Part shown: piece by piece, positions 17,214-26,044 of the stretch
Position numbering within the stretch: position 1 is the stretch's first letter
How the letters are laid out: each line of letters opens with the position of its first letter
Origin: Vibrio splendidus
Lineage (GTDB): Bacteria; Pseudomonadota; Gammaproteobacteria; Enterobacterales; Vibrionaceae
Assembly: GCF_024347615.1 (NCBI RefSeq)
Contig: NZ_AP025509.1
Span: 1,612,001-1,676,000, forward strand
Reading direction: 5' to 3'
Length of the DNA stretch: 64,000 nt
Translations under genes and position numbers: made by a program
Notes under the pieces: model-generated
Told to the model about the DNA's origin: nothing
Databases searched by the model: none
What the model saw: the letters and a program-made list of their open reading frames with translations, nothing else

Positions 17214-17756
17214 TTAAATCTTCTCGATATATAAGATCACTTCGCCTACTTTAAACCCAAATTTAGACATCTCAGTTTTGTTGAACAAGCGTTTGTCGTC
17301 CATCAAGAACATCCAGTCGTCTAATACGACCTCATAGGTGCTGCCGTCGACTTCGATTTCTAAGTCATATTTCCAATACAGAGCAGAACCTAGAGTCTCG
17401 CCATAAGCGGTACCGACTACATCATTAGCTGTGCCCGAATAGGTGTTTTCGCCGGTTTTTATTAGGTTCCAAACACGTGTTGAGCGCTCGCCATCAGCAA
17501 AAGAGAACCACTCTTTGATTTCTCCTTTGTCACCGTCCCAAGTCGCGACAAGCTTAGCGTCAAAACGGCGTAATAGGTTACCAGAGCGGTCGAGTACCAT
17601 CCCGTAAGCCATTAGCTCGCCATTGAAAAAGGTTTCAAGCTTGAGCTCTGGCGTAGTATCTACGTGGTTTTCTAAACTTGCAGAGCCACAACCCGCTAGC
17701 CAAGTGAGTGAAAACAGTGCCAAAGCAAATTTTGTTATTGTTGTTTTTGGATTCAT
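17214..17756 (-). CDS. DUF3833 family lipoprotein
   Basis: 180 residues with a lipoprotein signal (FALALFSLTWLAGC, lipidated Cys about residue 23). The mature part FFNGELMAYGMVLDRSGNLLRRFDAKLVATWDG matches the DUF3833 pattern: a beta-rich lipocalin-like domain of unknown function regularly found with cfa, DUF1365 and photolyase genes in Vibrio. It is the last gene of the long minus-strand lipid cluster and overlaps the preceding gene by 4 bp. Membrane localisation fits a role in handling modified fatty acids, but this is inference. Confidence 0.88.
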   Translation of the reverse strand: MNPKTTITKFALALFSLTWLAGCGSASLENHVDTTPELKLETFFNGELMAYGMVLDRSGNLLRRFDAKLVATWDGDKGEIKEWFSFADGERSTRVWNLIKTGENTYSGTANDVVGTAYGETLGSALYWKYDLEIEVDGSTYEVVLDDWMFLMDDKRLFNKTEMSKFGFKVGEVILYIEKI

Positions 17757-18340
17757 TTGTTCAAACCTAATAGTTGTTTGCGTAGACCGGGCTCAGATGT
17801 GTTTTCAGATAACCAAATCGCGAGAAAGGCTTCACCAAATTGCTTGTCTTGGATGGTGCCGATGGGTTGCTCATCGAAATAGAAGCGACTTACGTTGTCT
17901 TCAGCAACTCGGATAGTCAGCGTGCTGCCTTCCTCAACGTTGGGCCACATTGCGTACAAAGGCTTCAACCAACGCTGGATATTGTTGTTGGAGTAACCAA
18001 GTTTGCTCCACTGGTCTTTGGTTGCGTCTACAAGGTCTTTGCTGTCAATTGCTCGGTAGTACTCAAGTTTCAAAGCACGCTCAGAGTTAGATGGAGTGGT
18101 GTAGAACTCTGCAGAATACAAAGTCCAAAATAAGTAACTCATCTCACCTTGGCCACGCTTGTTTAAATCATCGACAGCAGAAGCGTTGGCATTCCCGGTA
18201 AAAAGGAGTGCTGCGCAAATAAGGGTTAGGGTGACTAAGCTAAATAGTCGGTTTCTTGATTGCTCGCTTGTTTGAGTGCGAACGCGACTAACATCGCTCT
18301 CAGATTTGAACGCTTGCGTAGGGTTGCGTGGAAAAGCCAT
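17753..18340 (-). CDS. Chalcone isomerase-like exported protein
   Basis: 195 residues. A hydrophobic signal-like segment (LFSLVTLTLICAALLFTGNANASA) follows about 30 polar residues, so the true start may be internal; no better one stands out. The rest (LFWTLYSAEFYT, ALKLEYYRAI, FDEQPIGTIQDKQFGEAFLAIWL) fits the bacterial chalcone-isomerase-like family, whose fold binds fatty acids or small hydrophobic ligands. It sits between DUF2878 and DUF3833 genes with a 3-bp gap and a 4-bp overlap, so it is part of the ChrR-type lipid operon. Probably a periplasmic ligand-binding protein, not a flavonoid enzyme. Confidence 0.82.
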   Translation of the reverse strand: MAFPRNPTQAFKSESDVSRVRTQTSEQSRNRLFSLVTLTLICAALLFTGNANASAVDDLNKRGQGEMSYLFWTLYSAEFYTTPSNSERALKLEYYRAIDSKDLVDATKDQWSKLGYSNNNIQRWLKPLYAMWPNVEEGSTLTIRVAEDNVSRFYFDEQPIGTIQDKQFGEAFLAIWLSENTSEPGLRKQLLGLNK

Positions 18341-18343
18341 AAG

Positions 18344-18865
18344 TCACCTCGTTGTTGCCATTTTGGGTTGTACTAAGTTGGAGTAAGCGGCCACCAGTAA
18401 GGGCAACAAAATCCCCCAACTTATTGCAAGGGCAGCTAACACCGATGCGTCTGGCCAAGTTGTCAGAAGGGCGCCTGCTTTGATGCCTCCCCAATAACTA
18501 CTAGTACCTGCTACGAACCCTATGACAAACAAGATCACTTTCGAGCATTTTAAAAGCCAATTTAGGCTGTGGTTAAAACTGATTAAGAACATGATCCACA
18601 GGCAAACAAGCCACACCGGGAACCACGATTGATTAGCAATTTCAGAGTCGGCGGCAAACACGCCGAAGTGCAGTAAGAGGCTATCAAGCAATAGCCCCAA
18701 AGGTAATAAAATGAGTATTTTCAGATCGCTACTGCGAGTAGGGGAGAGAAGGAAGTGAACGGCCACAATCAGTGGCGCCACGAACGGGGCTTGCGCGGTA
18801 AAGAACGCGCTGCAAACCCAGGTCGCTTGAAACAGAACGAGATTAATAATCCAAAACCGTTTCAT
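18344..18865 (-). CDS. DUF2878 family membrane protein
   Basis: 173 residues from the ATG at 18865 (GGAG site); the frame upstream to 18898 overlaps cfa. About five membrane segments cover nearly the entire chain (WIINLVLFQATWVCSAFF, PLIVAVHFLLSP, LILLPLGLLLDSLLLHFGVF and so on). DUF2878 proteins are uncharacterised inner-membrane proteins recurrently placed next to cfa/DUF1365. It overlaps the cfa stop by 23 bp, implying translational coupling. Confidence 0.85.
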   Translation of the reverse strand: MKRFWIINLVLFQATWVCSAFFTAQAPFVAPLIVAVHFLLSPTRSSDLKILILLPLGLLLDSLLLHFGVFAADSEIANQSWFPVWLVCLWIMFLISFNHSLNWLLKCSKVILFVIGFVAGTSSYWGGIKAGALLTTWPDASVLAALAISWGILLPLLVAAYSNLVQPKMATTR

Positions 18866-20123
18866 CTTTTGCTCCAAAGTAACGAGGTTTTCTAGCAACT
18901 AAGTGATGAGTACTGATCACGCGCTCTTTGAATGCACCTTCACAGTAGCAGAAATAAAAGATCCACAAGCGCTTAAACTCTTCTGAATAGCCGAGAGACT
19001 CTAACTCTTCCCAACTGTTTTCAAAGGCAACGTTCCAGTCGTTAAGAGTACGAGCATAGTGTAGACCGATGTCATCGATTTCTTGAACCACAAGGTCAGT
19101 GCTGGTGGCAAGGTGTTGAGTCATCACGGCTACCGAAGGTAAACAACCACCGGGGAAGATGTACTTCTGAATAAAGTCGACGCCTTTGCGGTATTTATCA
19201 TAACGACTGTCGGCAATGGTAATCGCTTGAATCAGCATTTTGCCTGATGGTTTCAACAGTGAAGAACATTTCTCAAAGAAGGTCTGTAGATACTCATGCC
19301 CAACCGCTTCTATCATCTCGATAGACACCAACTTGTCGTATTGGCCTGACAGATTTCGGTAATCTTCTTTAAGCAAAGTGATCTTGTCGGTTAAGCCGAG
19401 CGCTTTGACTCGCTGTTCTGCCAGCTCGTGCTGAGCATCTGAAATGGTCGTGGTCGTAACGTGGCACCCGTAGTGCTGTGCCATGAATATCGCTAATCCG
19501 CCCCAGCCTGTGCCTATCTCGACCACGTTATCGTTCTCTGACAACTCTAATCGCTCACAGATGGTTTTCATTTTGTTTTGCTGAGCTTTGGATAGGGTTT
19601 CTGCTTCTTCGCTGTAGATAGCGGAAGAGTATTGCATCGAGCTGTCTAAGAAGCGCTCGTACAGTTCGTTGCCAATATCGTAGTGAGCAAGAATATTTCG
19701 CTTAGAGCCTTGCTCGGTGTTGGCATTCTTACGACGCAGCAATAGGTTTTTGATGCGAGAAATCCATTGTGTTTTATCGTCAAGCTCGTCGAGTTGAGAT
19801 TGATTTCGAGCCATTATTTGAATCACTTTGGTGAGGTCTGGGCTTGTCCATTTGCCGTCAATGTAGGCTTCGGAAGCTCCAATACTGCCGTCAATCACGA
19901 CATCTCTAAAAAAGGTTGCATCGTGAATCACGATTCTACCTTTCAAGTCTGCTTCTCGATCGCCGAACACCGAATGCTGATCGCGCTCAATAATCTCAAG
20001 CGTCGCGAATTGCAGGCTTTCTAGAACCTTAAAGATTAAAGCTCGATATTTACAGTTGCTTGAAACAGCAACGGATTTAGCTTGTTGTTCAATGTTGTTG
20101 TTTTGTTTGGCAAGCTGTTCCAT
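18843..20123 (-). CDS. cfa: Cyclopropane-fatty-acyl-phospholipid synthase family methyltransferase
   Basis: 426 residues. SAM-dependent methyltransferase acting on the double bond of unsaturated phospholipid acyl chains. Visible Cfa motifs are NILAHYDIGNELYERFLDSSMQYSSA, VEIGTGWGGLAIFMA (SAM site), SIEMIEAVGHEYL, DFIQKYIFPGGCLPS and ARTLNDWN. The N-terminal membrane-targeting domain is present. It is longer than E. coli Cfa (382). In photosynthetic alphaproteobacteria some Cfa-like enzymes in the sigmaE/ChrR regulon make methylated acyl chains leading to furan fatty acids, so the product here may be a cyclopropane or a methyl-alkene. A 118-bp gap with two palindromes precedes it. Confidence 0.92.
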   Translation of the reverse strand: MEQLAKQNNNIEQQAKSVAVSSNCKYRALIFKVLESLQFATLEIIERDQHSVFGDREADLKGRIVIHDATFFRDVVIDGSIGASEAYIDGKWTSPDLTKVIQIMARNQSQLDELDDKTQWISRIKNLLLRRKNANTEQGSKRNILAHYDIGNELYERFLDSSMQYSSAIYSEEAETLSKAQQNKMKTICERLELSENDNVVEIGTGWGGLAIFMAQHYGCHVTTTTISDAQHELAEQRVKALGLTDKITLLKEDYRNLSGQYDKLVSIEMIEAVGHEYLQTFFEKCSSLLKPSGKMLIQAITIADSRYDKYRKGVDFIQKYIFPGGCLPSVAVMTQHLATSTDLVVQEIDDIGLHYARTLNDWNVAFENSWEELESLGYSEEFKRLWIFYFCYCEGAFKERVISTHHLVARKPRYFGAKDETVLDY

Positions 20124-20159
20124 GTAAACCTCGCTGATAACTCATTCTAATATTTTGTG

Positions 20160-20209
20160 CCAACTAAGCTGGGTTGTGCCCCTTAGTTGGAGCGAACCCA
20201 AGCTTGGGT
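20160..20209 (-). other. Two palindromes in the DUF1365-cfa gap
   Basis: CCAACTAAG (20160-20168) pairs with CTTAGTTGG (20182-20190), and ACCCAAGCTTGGGT (20196-20209) is a perfect 14-bp palindrome. They are the only structures in the only sizeable gap between the downstream cluster genes. They could form a partial attenuator or a processing site that sets cfa expression apart from upstream genes. Confidence 0.6.
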
Positions 20210-20241
20210 CGAGTTCTATTATTTAGTTGCTGTGAAGACAC

Positions 20242-21048
20242 TTAAGATGTTGAGTCTGGATGCCCCACAAACGGTACTTTTTTCAGGAATAATTTGAGAG
20301 CCTGATAATAAATGCCCATCACGACTTTCATCGTCATCGCCGGAATCTTAAATACCGTTCGTCTAATGTTTGTCTTGGTTACTGACTGTTTCGTCAGAGC
20401 CAGTGTCGCATCGAAAAGCTTGTCGTCTCGGCGGCTTTCGATATGAACTAACGTGCGTTTCGCTGGTGGCTTAATCTTCCAAAAATAAGTCATATTCAAA
20501 TCCATGAATGGCGAAACGTGAAACTCTTTCTTAACCTTTAATTCTTGGTGCATGTCGATCAGGTAGTAATGTCGTTGGCGCCAAGGCGTGTTACTCACTT
20601 CTGCCAACATGTACTTACAATCTCCAGTTTCGTCGTAACAGAAGAAACAGTTGATTGGGCTGAAGTAGATGCCTAAACAGCGGCACTGAGCCAGCATCAT
20701 CACACGGTTTGAATCAGGCCAAACCCCACCAAGTTGTTGCACTTTGGAAGCTATACGTTGCTTAAGTGATTTTGGTTCATACGTGGTGACATTTTCTTTT
20801 TTTTCAGCGAGATAATCCGATTCGACAAACCGAATCGGGTTGTACCATCGAGTTCCGAACAGCGCACTACGCGCTGTGGTTTGGGGCAGTTCATCAAGAT
20901 CCAACCCCATCATATACAGCTGATAGCTAAACTCATGAGTGATGTCGCCAAAGCGGCGGTGTCTGACGTTGCCCCAATAGATACCGCTGAGCTCTTCACT
21001 CTTTTCGGATGCGATCTCCATTTCGGATGTCAGGGTTTGACTGTTCAT
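20242..21048 (-). CDS. DUF1365 family protein
   Basis: 268 residues. SGIYWGNVRHRRFGDITHEFSYQLYMMGLDLDELP is the DUF1365 signature, with CLGIYFSPINCFFCYD and EFHVSPFMDLNMTYFWKI further on. These proteins are uncharacterised but are almost always paired with a flavin amine oxidase-like protein and a Cfa-like methyltransferase, as here. In Rhodobacter relatives belong to the singlet-oxygen sigmaE regulon. The 4-bp overlap with the upstream FAD gene shows coupling. Confidence 0.9.
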   Translation of the reverse strand: MNSQTLTSEMEIASEKSEELSGIYWGNVRHRRFGDITHEFSYQLYMMGLDLDELPQTTARSALFGTRWYNPIRFVESDYLAEKKENVTTYEPKSLKQRIASKVQQLGGVWPDSNRVMMLAQCRCLGIYFSPINCFFCYDETGDCKYMLAEVSNTPWRQRHYYLIDMHQELKVKKEFHVSPFMDLNMTYFWKIKPPAKRTLVHIESRRDDKLFDATLALTKQSVTKTNIRRTVFKIPAMTMKVVMGIYYQALKLFLKKVPFVGHPDSTS

Positions 21049-22316
21049 AGCGCTGAACTCGTACTCAAATCTAAACCGAAGCGTTTGGTCACATCGAGTG
21101 CACTGTGGACACCGTCTTCATGGAAGCCGTTGTACCAGTACGCGCCGGCGAAGTGCGTCTGGTTTTTGCCACAAATCTGCTCACGCTTGTGCTGAGCTTC
21201 GACTGTGTTCGAGTCAAGTACCGGGTGATGATAAACAAAGCTGCGAATGATTTTTTCTGGGTCGATGGCTTCGCTTTGATTCAAGGTGACACAGAAGGTG
21301 TCTTGGCTTTCGATGCCTTGCAGAATGTTCATGTTGTAAGTCACACAGGCAGGTCGTTTACTGTCGCCATCCAACATGTAGTTCCAACTTGCCCATGCAA
21401 GCTTTCTGTCTGGTAACAATCGGGTATCAGTGTGCAGAACCACTTCATTGCGGCTGTATGGGATTTCGCCTAGAACCTGTTGCTCTTGCTCGGTCGCATC
21501 GCCGAGTAAACGTAACGCTTGGTCTGAGTGACAAGCAAATATCACTTCGTCGAAGTCTTGTGTAGCGCCATCTTCAAATTCAATCGTGATGCCCGCTTCA
21601 TGGCGAGTGACTTGTTTGATCGATGTGTTCAAAGCGACGGATTTGTTCAAACCTGAAAGGATAATTTCAACGTAAGAACGCGACCCTTTAGGAATTACAT
21701 ACCATTGTGGACGGTTCGCGATGTCGAGTAGCCCGTGGTTGTAGAAGAATTGAATAAAGAATTTAAGCTCAAATTCTTCCATCTCCTCTAGGCTTGTCGA
21801 CCAAATTGCTGCGCCCATCGGTAGGATGTAATGCTGGCTGAAAAAGTCGGAAAACTGGTTTTCACGTAGGAAATTGCCAAGGGTTACGTCTGGTGTGAAT
21901 TCATTACTTTCAAACTGAGCCTTACACAGTTTGTTGAACTTTAGAATGTCAGAGACTAAAGACCAAAATTGAGGTTTGAAAATATTACTTCGTTGAGCAA
22001 ACAGAGAGTTGATGCTGTGGCCGTTGTATTCGAATTTAGTGGTGGTGTTGTGGACGCTGAAACTCATCTCAGTCGGTTGCCTTTCGACACCGAGTTGTTC
22101 TAGAAGCTGATTGAAATTCGGGTAGGTTCGATCGTTGAATACGATGAAACCTGTATCTATCGAAAACGCCGAGCCTTGATGTTCAATATCAACGGTGGCG
22201 GTGTGCCCCCCAACATAATCGTTCTTTTCGAATACGGTCACGTCGTGGTGCTTATCTAATATGTGTGCGCAAGTGAGTCCAGAGATACCTGACCCAATAA
22301 TGGCGATTTTCTTCAT
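21045..22316 (-). CDS. FAD-dependent amine oxidase-like protein of the cfa cluster
   Basis: 423 residues from the ATG at 22316; AAGGATGG is the ribosome site, and a GTG-like extension to 22349 overlaps the SDR. KKIAIIGSGISGLTCAHIL is the FAD dinucleotide motif, followed by VFEKNDYVGGHTATV. SIDTGFIVFNDRTYPNF and GVHSALDVTKRFG are typical of the protein found beside DUF1365. Relatives in the alphaproteobacterial cluster are implicated in desaturation of methylated acyl chains. Here that role is inferred from context only. Confidence 0.9.
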   Translation of the reverse strand: MKKIAIIGSGISGLTCAHILDKHHDVTVFEKNDYVGGHTATVDIEHQGSAFSIDTGFIVFNDRTYPNFNQLLEQLGVERQPTEMSFSVHNTTTKFEYNGHSINSLFAQRSNIFKPQFWSLVSDILKFNKLCKAQFESNEFTPDVTLGNFLRENQFSDFFSQHYILPMGAAIWSTSLEEMEEFELKFFIQFFYNHGLLDIANRPQWYVIPKGSRSYVEIILSGLNKSVALNTSIKQVTRHEAGITIEFEDGATQDFDEVIFACHSDQALRLLGDATEQEQQVLGEIPYSRNEVVLHTDTRLLPDRKLAWASWNYMLDGDSKRPACVTYNMNILQGIESQDTFCVTLNQSEAIDPEKIIRSFVYHHPVLDSNTVEAQHKREQICGKNQTHFAGAYWYNGFHEDGVHSALDVTKRFGLDLSTSSAL

Positions 22317-22318
22317 TG

Positions 22319-23050
22319 TTATACCATCCTTGAAGCGAGTTTTTGCCAAACTGGAGTTGGAAGCATTCTTAGTAGCTTCATCAACATGATGAATCGTCTT
22401 GGGAAATCGATTTCACTCTTTCCTTGAGCAATCCCGTTTACGATTCGCTGAGTTGCGGCCTCACTACTAATAATCATAGGCATAGAGAAAGTATTTCGCT
22501 CGGTTAATGGCGTTTCAACAAAGCCTGGGTGCACAATTGAGACATGAATATTGTGCTCGGCCAGATCAACCGACAGTGTTCTGCCCAAGTAGGTGAGGGC
22601 TGCCTTTGAAGCGCCATAAGCCTCGGCTCTTGGCAAAGGTAAAAAGCTGGCGCTGGAGCTTACTAAAACCAAACGGCCGCCGGGCTTGATGTTTTTTAGC
22701 CAGGCTTTAAGGGCGTAGCCAATTGAAATTAGATTGATGTTGATGACGCGCTCGAAAAGCTCAGCATCAAAATTCACTGGGTCGTTGATGTATTCACAAT
22801 CACCCGCATTTAAAATCAGCAGATCGAGCGGCTTGTCTTGGTCGAGCTCTGGGAAGTTGTGGTAATCGGTTAAGTCGAAACAGAGCGGCGTAATGGATGA
22901 ATGCGCGATGTCTGTCTCGTGAGAATCAACCAAGGCTTGCAGTTTGTCTGGGTTACGGCCACACGCAATTACCTGATGCCCTTGTTGAGCGTAATCGATA
23001 GCGAGTGATTGGCCGATACCTGAGGTCGCGCCTGTGATCATAATACGCAT
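22319..23050 (-). CDS. Short-chain dehydrogenase/reductase of the cfa cluster
   Basis: 243 residues with the cofactor motif TGATSGIG, NAGD, catalytic Ser in LVLVSSSASF and YGASK. It is a classical SDR. A hydrophobic/basic C-terminal end (RRFIMLMKLLRMLPTPVWQKLASRMV) suggests peripheral membrane association, in keeping with a lipid-derived substrate. The 2-bp gap to the next gene and 1-bp overlap (TAATG) with the NTF2-like gene place it firmly within the operon. Confidence 0.92.
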   Translation of the reverse strand: MRIMITGATSGIGQSLAIDYAQQGHQVIACGRNPDKLQALVDSHETDIAHSSITPLCFDLTDYHNFPELDQDKPLDLLILNAGDCEYINDPVNFDAELFERVININLISIGYALKAWLKNIKPGGRLVLVSSSASFLPLPRAEAYGASKAALTYLGRTLSVDLAEHNIHVSIVHPGFVETPLTERNTFSMPMIISSEAATQRIVNGIAQGKSEIDFPRRFIMLMKLLRMLPTPVWQKLASRMV

Positions 23051-23481
23051 TATTGGCTCGCTCTCTTTTTGATGGATTTGATGGCGCAGCCCAGAACTGG
23101 AATGTGTTCGTACAACATAGAGCCGACATCAAGATAGTCTCTGTGATAGACCACTTGACCGTCGAGCATCTTGAGGTGGCTGTGTCCTTGCACTTCGATC
23201 GGCTTTTGACCGTTCAGCTGCTTATGAGAAAATTGCATCGTCCAATACACCGAAGCTTCGTCTTTCACTTCGAAAGTGTGCTCGATATGGAAGTAACAGC
23301 TCGTTACCTGGGTGTAGAGGTTCTCAAAGTAGTGCGTAAGCGCCGAAATACCGCTGACATGATGCAGCGGGTCTTGGAATTCAATATCAGGGTGATAAAC
23401 CGTCTTAAGCACGTCGAAATTGTCGGTTCCGAGTTCTCGATACATGTTGAGAAAGTTATCAAGCCATAGAGAGTTATCCAT
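23050..23481 (-). CDS. NTF2-like (SnoaL-fold) protein
   Basis: 143 residues from the ATG at 23481; a GTG at 23490 is possible. The sequence LDNFLNMYRELGTDNFDVLKTVYHPDIEFQDPLHHVSGI is the usual start of SnoaL-like/NTF2 cone-shaped ligand-binding proteins, with HSHLKMLDGQVVYHRDYLDVGSML later. Found next to photolyase and SDR genes in Vibrio cfa clusters. A small-molecule or lipid binding role is inferred. Coupled to the SDR by a 1-bp overlap. Confidence 0.88.
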   Translation of the reverse strand: MDNSLWLDNFLNMYRELGTDNFDVLKTVYHPDIEFQDPLHHVSGISALTHYFENLYTQVTSCYFHIEHTFEVKDEASVYWTMQFSHKQLNGQKPIEVQGHSHLKMLDGQVVYHRDYLDVGSMLYEHIPVLGCAIKSIKKRASQ

Positions 23482-23495
23482 AATATTCACTCTAA

Positions 23496-24956
23496 TTATT
23501 TGAAGAAGGCTAAGGCTCTCAATCGTGCTTCTTTGTGCTCAACGATGGGTTGCCAGTATTCGCTGTCTATTCCGTTTTTAGCGATAAAGTCATGTGGGAA
23601 ATGAACATGTTTATCTGGGATGTTTTGCAGCTCTGGTATGTACTTACGAATAAAAATTCCTTTTGGATCAAACTTTTCACTCTGAGTGATTGGATTGAAA
23701 ATTCGAAAGTAAGGTTGAGCATCACAGCCAGTACTTGAGGCCCACTGCCAGCCACCATTATTCGCGCTGAAATCACCATCGATAAGGTGCGACATAAAGA
23801 AACGCTCACCCCAACGCCAATCGATCAGCAGGTGCTTGGTTAGGAAGCTTGCCACCACCATTCTTAGCCTGTTGTGCATCCAGCCTGTCTCAACCAATTG
23901 ACGCATTGCTGCATCAACCAATGGATATCCGGTTTTTCCTTCGCACCACGCCTTGAAGCTAGGGTTGTCGTGATACCAATCTAAGCCGTTGTATTTCTGC
24001 TGAAAGTTCGCACCTTTAACCAGTTTAGGATGATGGAACATCAAATGCTTATAAAAATCTCGCCAAATCAATTCATTAAGCCAAGAAAAGGCTGGCAGTT
24101 GTGTGTCAAACAACAAATCGGGTTGTTGCTGTATCAACTGAATCGCTAACCAACGTGGGCTTACAGCGCCAATCGCCAAATAAGGGGATAGTCCAGACGT
24201 GCCTTTTATCGAGGGAATGTCTCTAAGGCGAGAATAATCGTTAACTTTATTGGCTAAGAAATTGGGGATCACGCTCTCAAGGACGTCTTGGCTTAGTGGC
24301 CAACGCTCTGAATCGGTACGCGGAAAGTCGAAATCGTACTCGCCAGAAAAACCACTTAACGATTGATTCAGTGGTGACGGGTTCTGAGGTGATAGGTTCT
24401 GAAGCGAATCCGTTTCAGATGAACCTGCTTGCGCTGATCCTATTGAATGCACTGGAGCGTGGCTGCAAATGATACCTTTCACCTGAACTTCTTTTAACCA
24501 TGCGTTTTTGAAAGGTGTGAAAACCTTGAACATCTCACCTTGTTTATTCAGCACGCTACCTAATGGCAGAATCGTATCGCAGTCGGTTATCTTCAGTTTT
24601 ATACCGCTAGCGATTAAGCGTTTGTCTCTTAACTGCTCATCCACTTCAGGCTCAGAATTAGCGTAAACACACGTCGCATCAAGCTGTTTGTATAGATGAG
24701 TGAGTTGTGCGGCTTGGTCGTCAAAATCGCGGGCTTTGAGGTGCAAAAGATTGATCCCAAATTCAGCGAGTTGGGATTCAAGTTGCTGCAGGTGACGATA
24801 GATTAAATCGGCTTTGATTGGCGCAAGGTGGTGTTGCTGCCATTGCTGTGGCGTTGAAATAAAAACGGCGATAGAGACGCCGTTTTCAACTGCCGCGACG
24901 AGCGCTGGGTTATCGTGAATCCTCAGGTCTCGTCTTATCCATAGAATGTCGCTCAA
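23496..24956 (-). CDS. phrB: Deoxyribodipyrimidine photolyase
   Basis: 486 residues, like E. coli PhrB (472). It repairs cyclobutane pyrimidine dimers using blue light, with FADH- and a folate or other antenna. The N-terminal Rossmann antenna domain starts ILWIRRDLRIHDNPAL. The C-terminal FAD domain carries WLNELIWRDFYKHL, GWMHNRLRMVVASFLTKHLLIDWRWGE, DGDFSANNGGWQWASSTGCDAQPYFRIFNP and KYIPEL, i.e. the class I CPD photolyase signature including the conserved Trp and Asn. A Ser/Pro/Asn-rich insert (about 190-206) is not usual. It is in the predicted RpoE-ChrR regulon, as in Rhodobacter (phrA). Confidence 0.95.
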   Translation of the reverse strand: MSDILWIRRDLRIHDNPALVAAVENGVSIAVFISTPQQWQQHHLAPIKADLIYRHLQQLESQLAEFGINLLHLKARDFDDQAAQLTHLYKQLDATCVYANSEPEVDEQLRDKRLIASGIKLKITDCDTILPLGSVLNKQGEMFKVFTPFKNAWLKEVQVKGIICSHAPVHSIGSAQAGSSETDSLQNLSPQNPSPLNQSLSGFSGEYDFDFPRTDSERWPLSQDVLESVIPNFLANKVNDYSRLRDIPSIKGTSGLSPYLAIGAVSPRWLAIQLIQQQPDLLFDTQLPAFSWLNELIWRDFYKHLMFHHPKLVKGANFQQKYNGLDWYHDNPSFKAWCEGKTGYPLVDAAMRQLVETGWMHNRLRMVVASFLTKHLLIDWRWGERFFMSHLIDGDFSANNGGWQWASSTGCDAQPYFRIFNPITQSEKFDPKGIFIRKYIPELQNIPDKHVHFPHDFIAKNGIDSEYWQPIVEHKEARLRALAFFK

Positions 24957-25900
24957 TATCCGTATCTCAGCTTAAGTTCTTGTGGGTGCGGGTTTAGGTA
25001 AACCTGTGATTCAAGGTACTCGTTTGGATATTCCATCAAGTAGTGGTTAATCAGTGTTAGTGGAACTAACAGAGGAACAAGACCTTCTCTGAATGATGAA
25101 ATCTGATTGGTAAGCTCTTGCTTGTGCGCGCTACTCAATTGTTTCTTAAAGTAACCTTGCAAATGATGCAGAGTATTGGCGTGGCTACCACGGTTCGCGT
25201 GGTGAGATAATGCCGTCATCAAGCCTTCAATATATTGTTTTGCCAACTCATCGATTTCAAGATCGTTGCTTGCTAATAATTTCCCAAGTTTCTTATAGCC
25301 TTCAATGTGGTGACACATTACCAAGTACTTGTGAGCGCTGTGGAATTGAATCAGCTTGTGTTTAGTTACGCCTTCGTCAACAAGGTTTAGCCACTTCTGA
25401 TAAGTGAAGACACGTGTCATGAAGTTTTCGCGCAAAATAGGGTCATTGAGGCGACCATTCTCTTCAACAGGAAGTAATGGGTTGCCTTCCATCACTTGTT
25501 TGGTGAACAAGCCAACGCCTGTCGATTCAGAGCCACGTCCATGGTGGTGGTAAATTTTTACTCGCTCCATGCCACAGGTTGGGCTTTTCTGACACACAAT
25601 AAAGCCAGCGATGTGTTGGTTGTTCTTTGAATAATTTTGACCGAACTCGATCAGTTCATCGGTGACATCGCCAGAACCATCTGGGCGAGAAACATGGATG
25701 ATATCGTCTAACATTCTTGTTTGACGGATGGTTGGTCGAGGCGTTGGAAGACCAATGCCCATCTCTGGGCAAACAGGTTCCAACTCTACGTAATCTGCAA
25801 GATCGTCGGTGCAGAAGCGCGAACGTTTATGACCAGTATCGAACCGAACTTTATGACCGGCGACACATGCACTAATGCCTATTTTTATTTTTTTATCCAT
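24953..25900 (-). CDS. YbgA-like protein, DUF523 plus DUF1722
   Basis: 315 residues. The N-terminal DUF523 domain (IKIGISACVAGHKVRFDTGHKR, VCPEMGIGLPTPR, CQKSPTCGMERVK) has three conserved cysteine sites. The C-terminal DUF1722 domain (FHSAHKYLVMCHH, YLMEYPNEYLESQVYLNPHPQELKLRYGY) is the YbgA region. E. coli YbgA is encoded directly upstream of phrB, the same pairing as here with an ATGA overlap. Molecular function is not established; the Cys pattern suggests metal binding. It starts 144 bp after chrR. Confidence 0.92.
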   Translation of the reverse strand: MDKKIKIGISACVAGHKVRFDTGHKRSRFCTDDLADYVELEPVCPEMGIGLPTPRPTIRQTRMLDDIIHVSRPDGSGDVTDELIEFGQNYSKNNQHIAGFIVCQKSPTCGMERVKIYHHHGRGSESTGVGLFTKQVMEGNPLLPVEENGRLNDPILRENFMTRVFTYQKWLNLVDEGVTKHKLIQFHSAHKYLVMCHHIEGYKKLGKLLASNDLEIDELAKQYIEGLMTALSHHANRGSHANTLHHLQGYFKKQLSSAHKQELTNQISSFREGLVPLLVPLTLINHYLMEYPNEYLESQVYLNPHPQELKLRYGY

Positions 25901-26044
25901 TGGTCAATTCCTTACGCTCATTGCTCGTTGTTATTCTTATGTTGTGTGTTTTGTTGCTTATTAAACATTACTTTAGTTCGGTTTTTACTTTGCTTACTAG
26001 CCAACTCTATGAGTCTTGTGAGGTACCCGGTAAATCTTTTCAAT

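Noticed and set aside
25901..26044. Searched for a separate RpoE-type promoter or a MerR regulator gene between chrR and the ybgA-like gene
   Set aside because: The 144-bp gap has no TGATCC element and is too short for a MerR gene.
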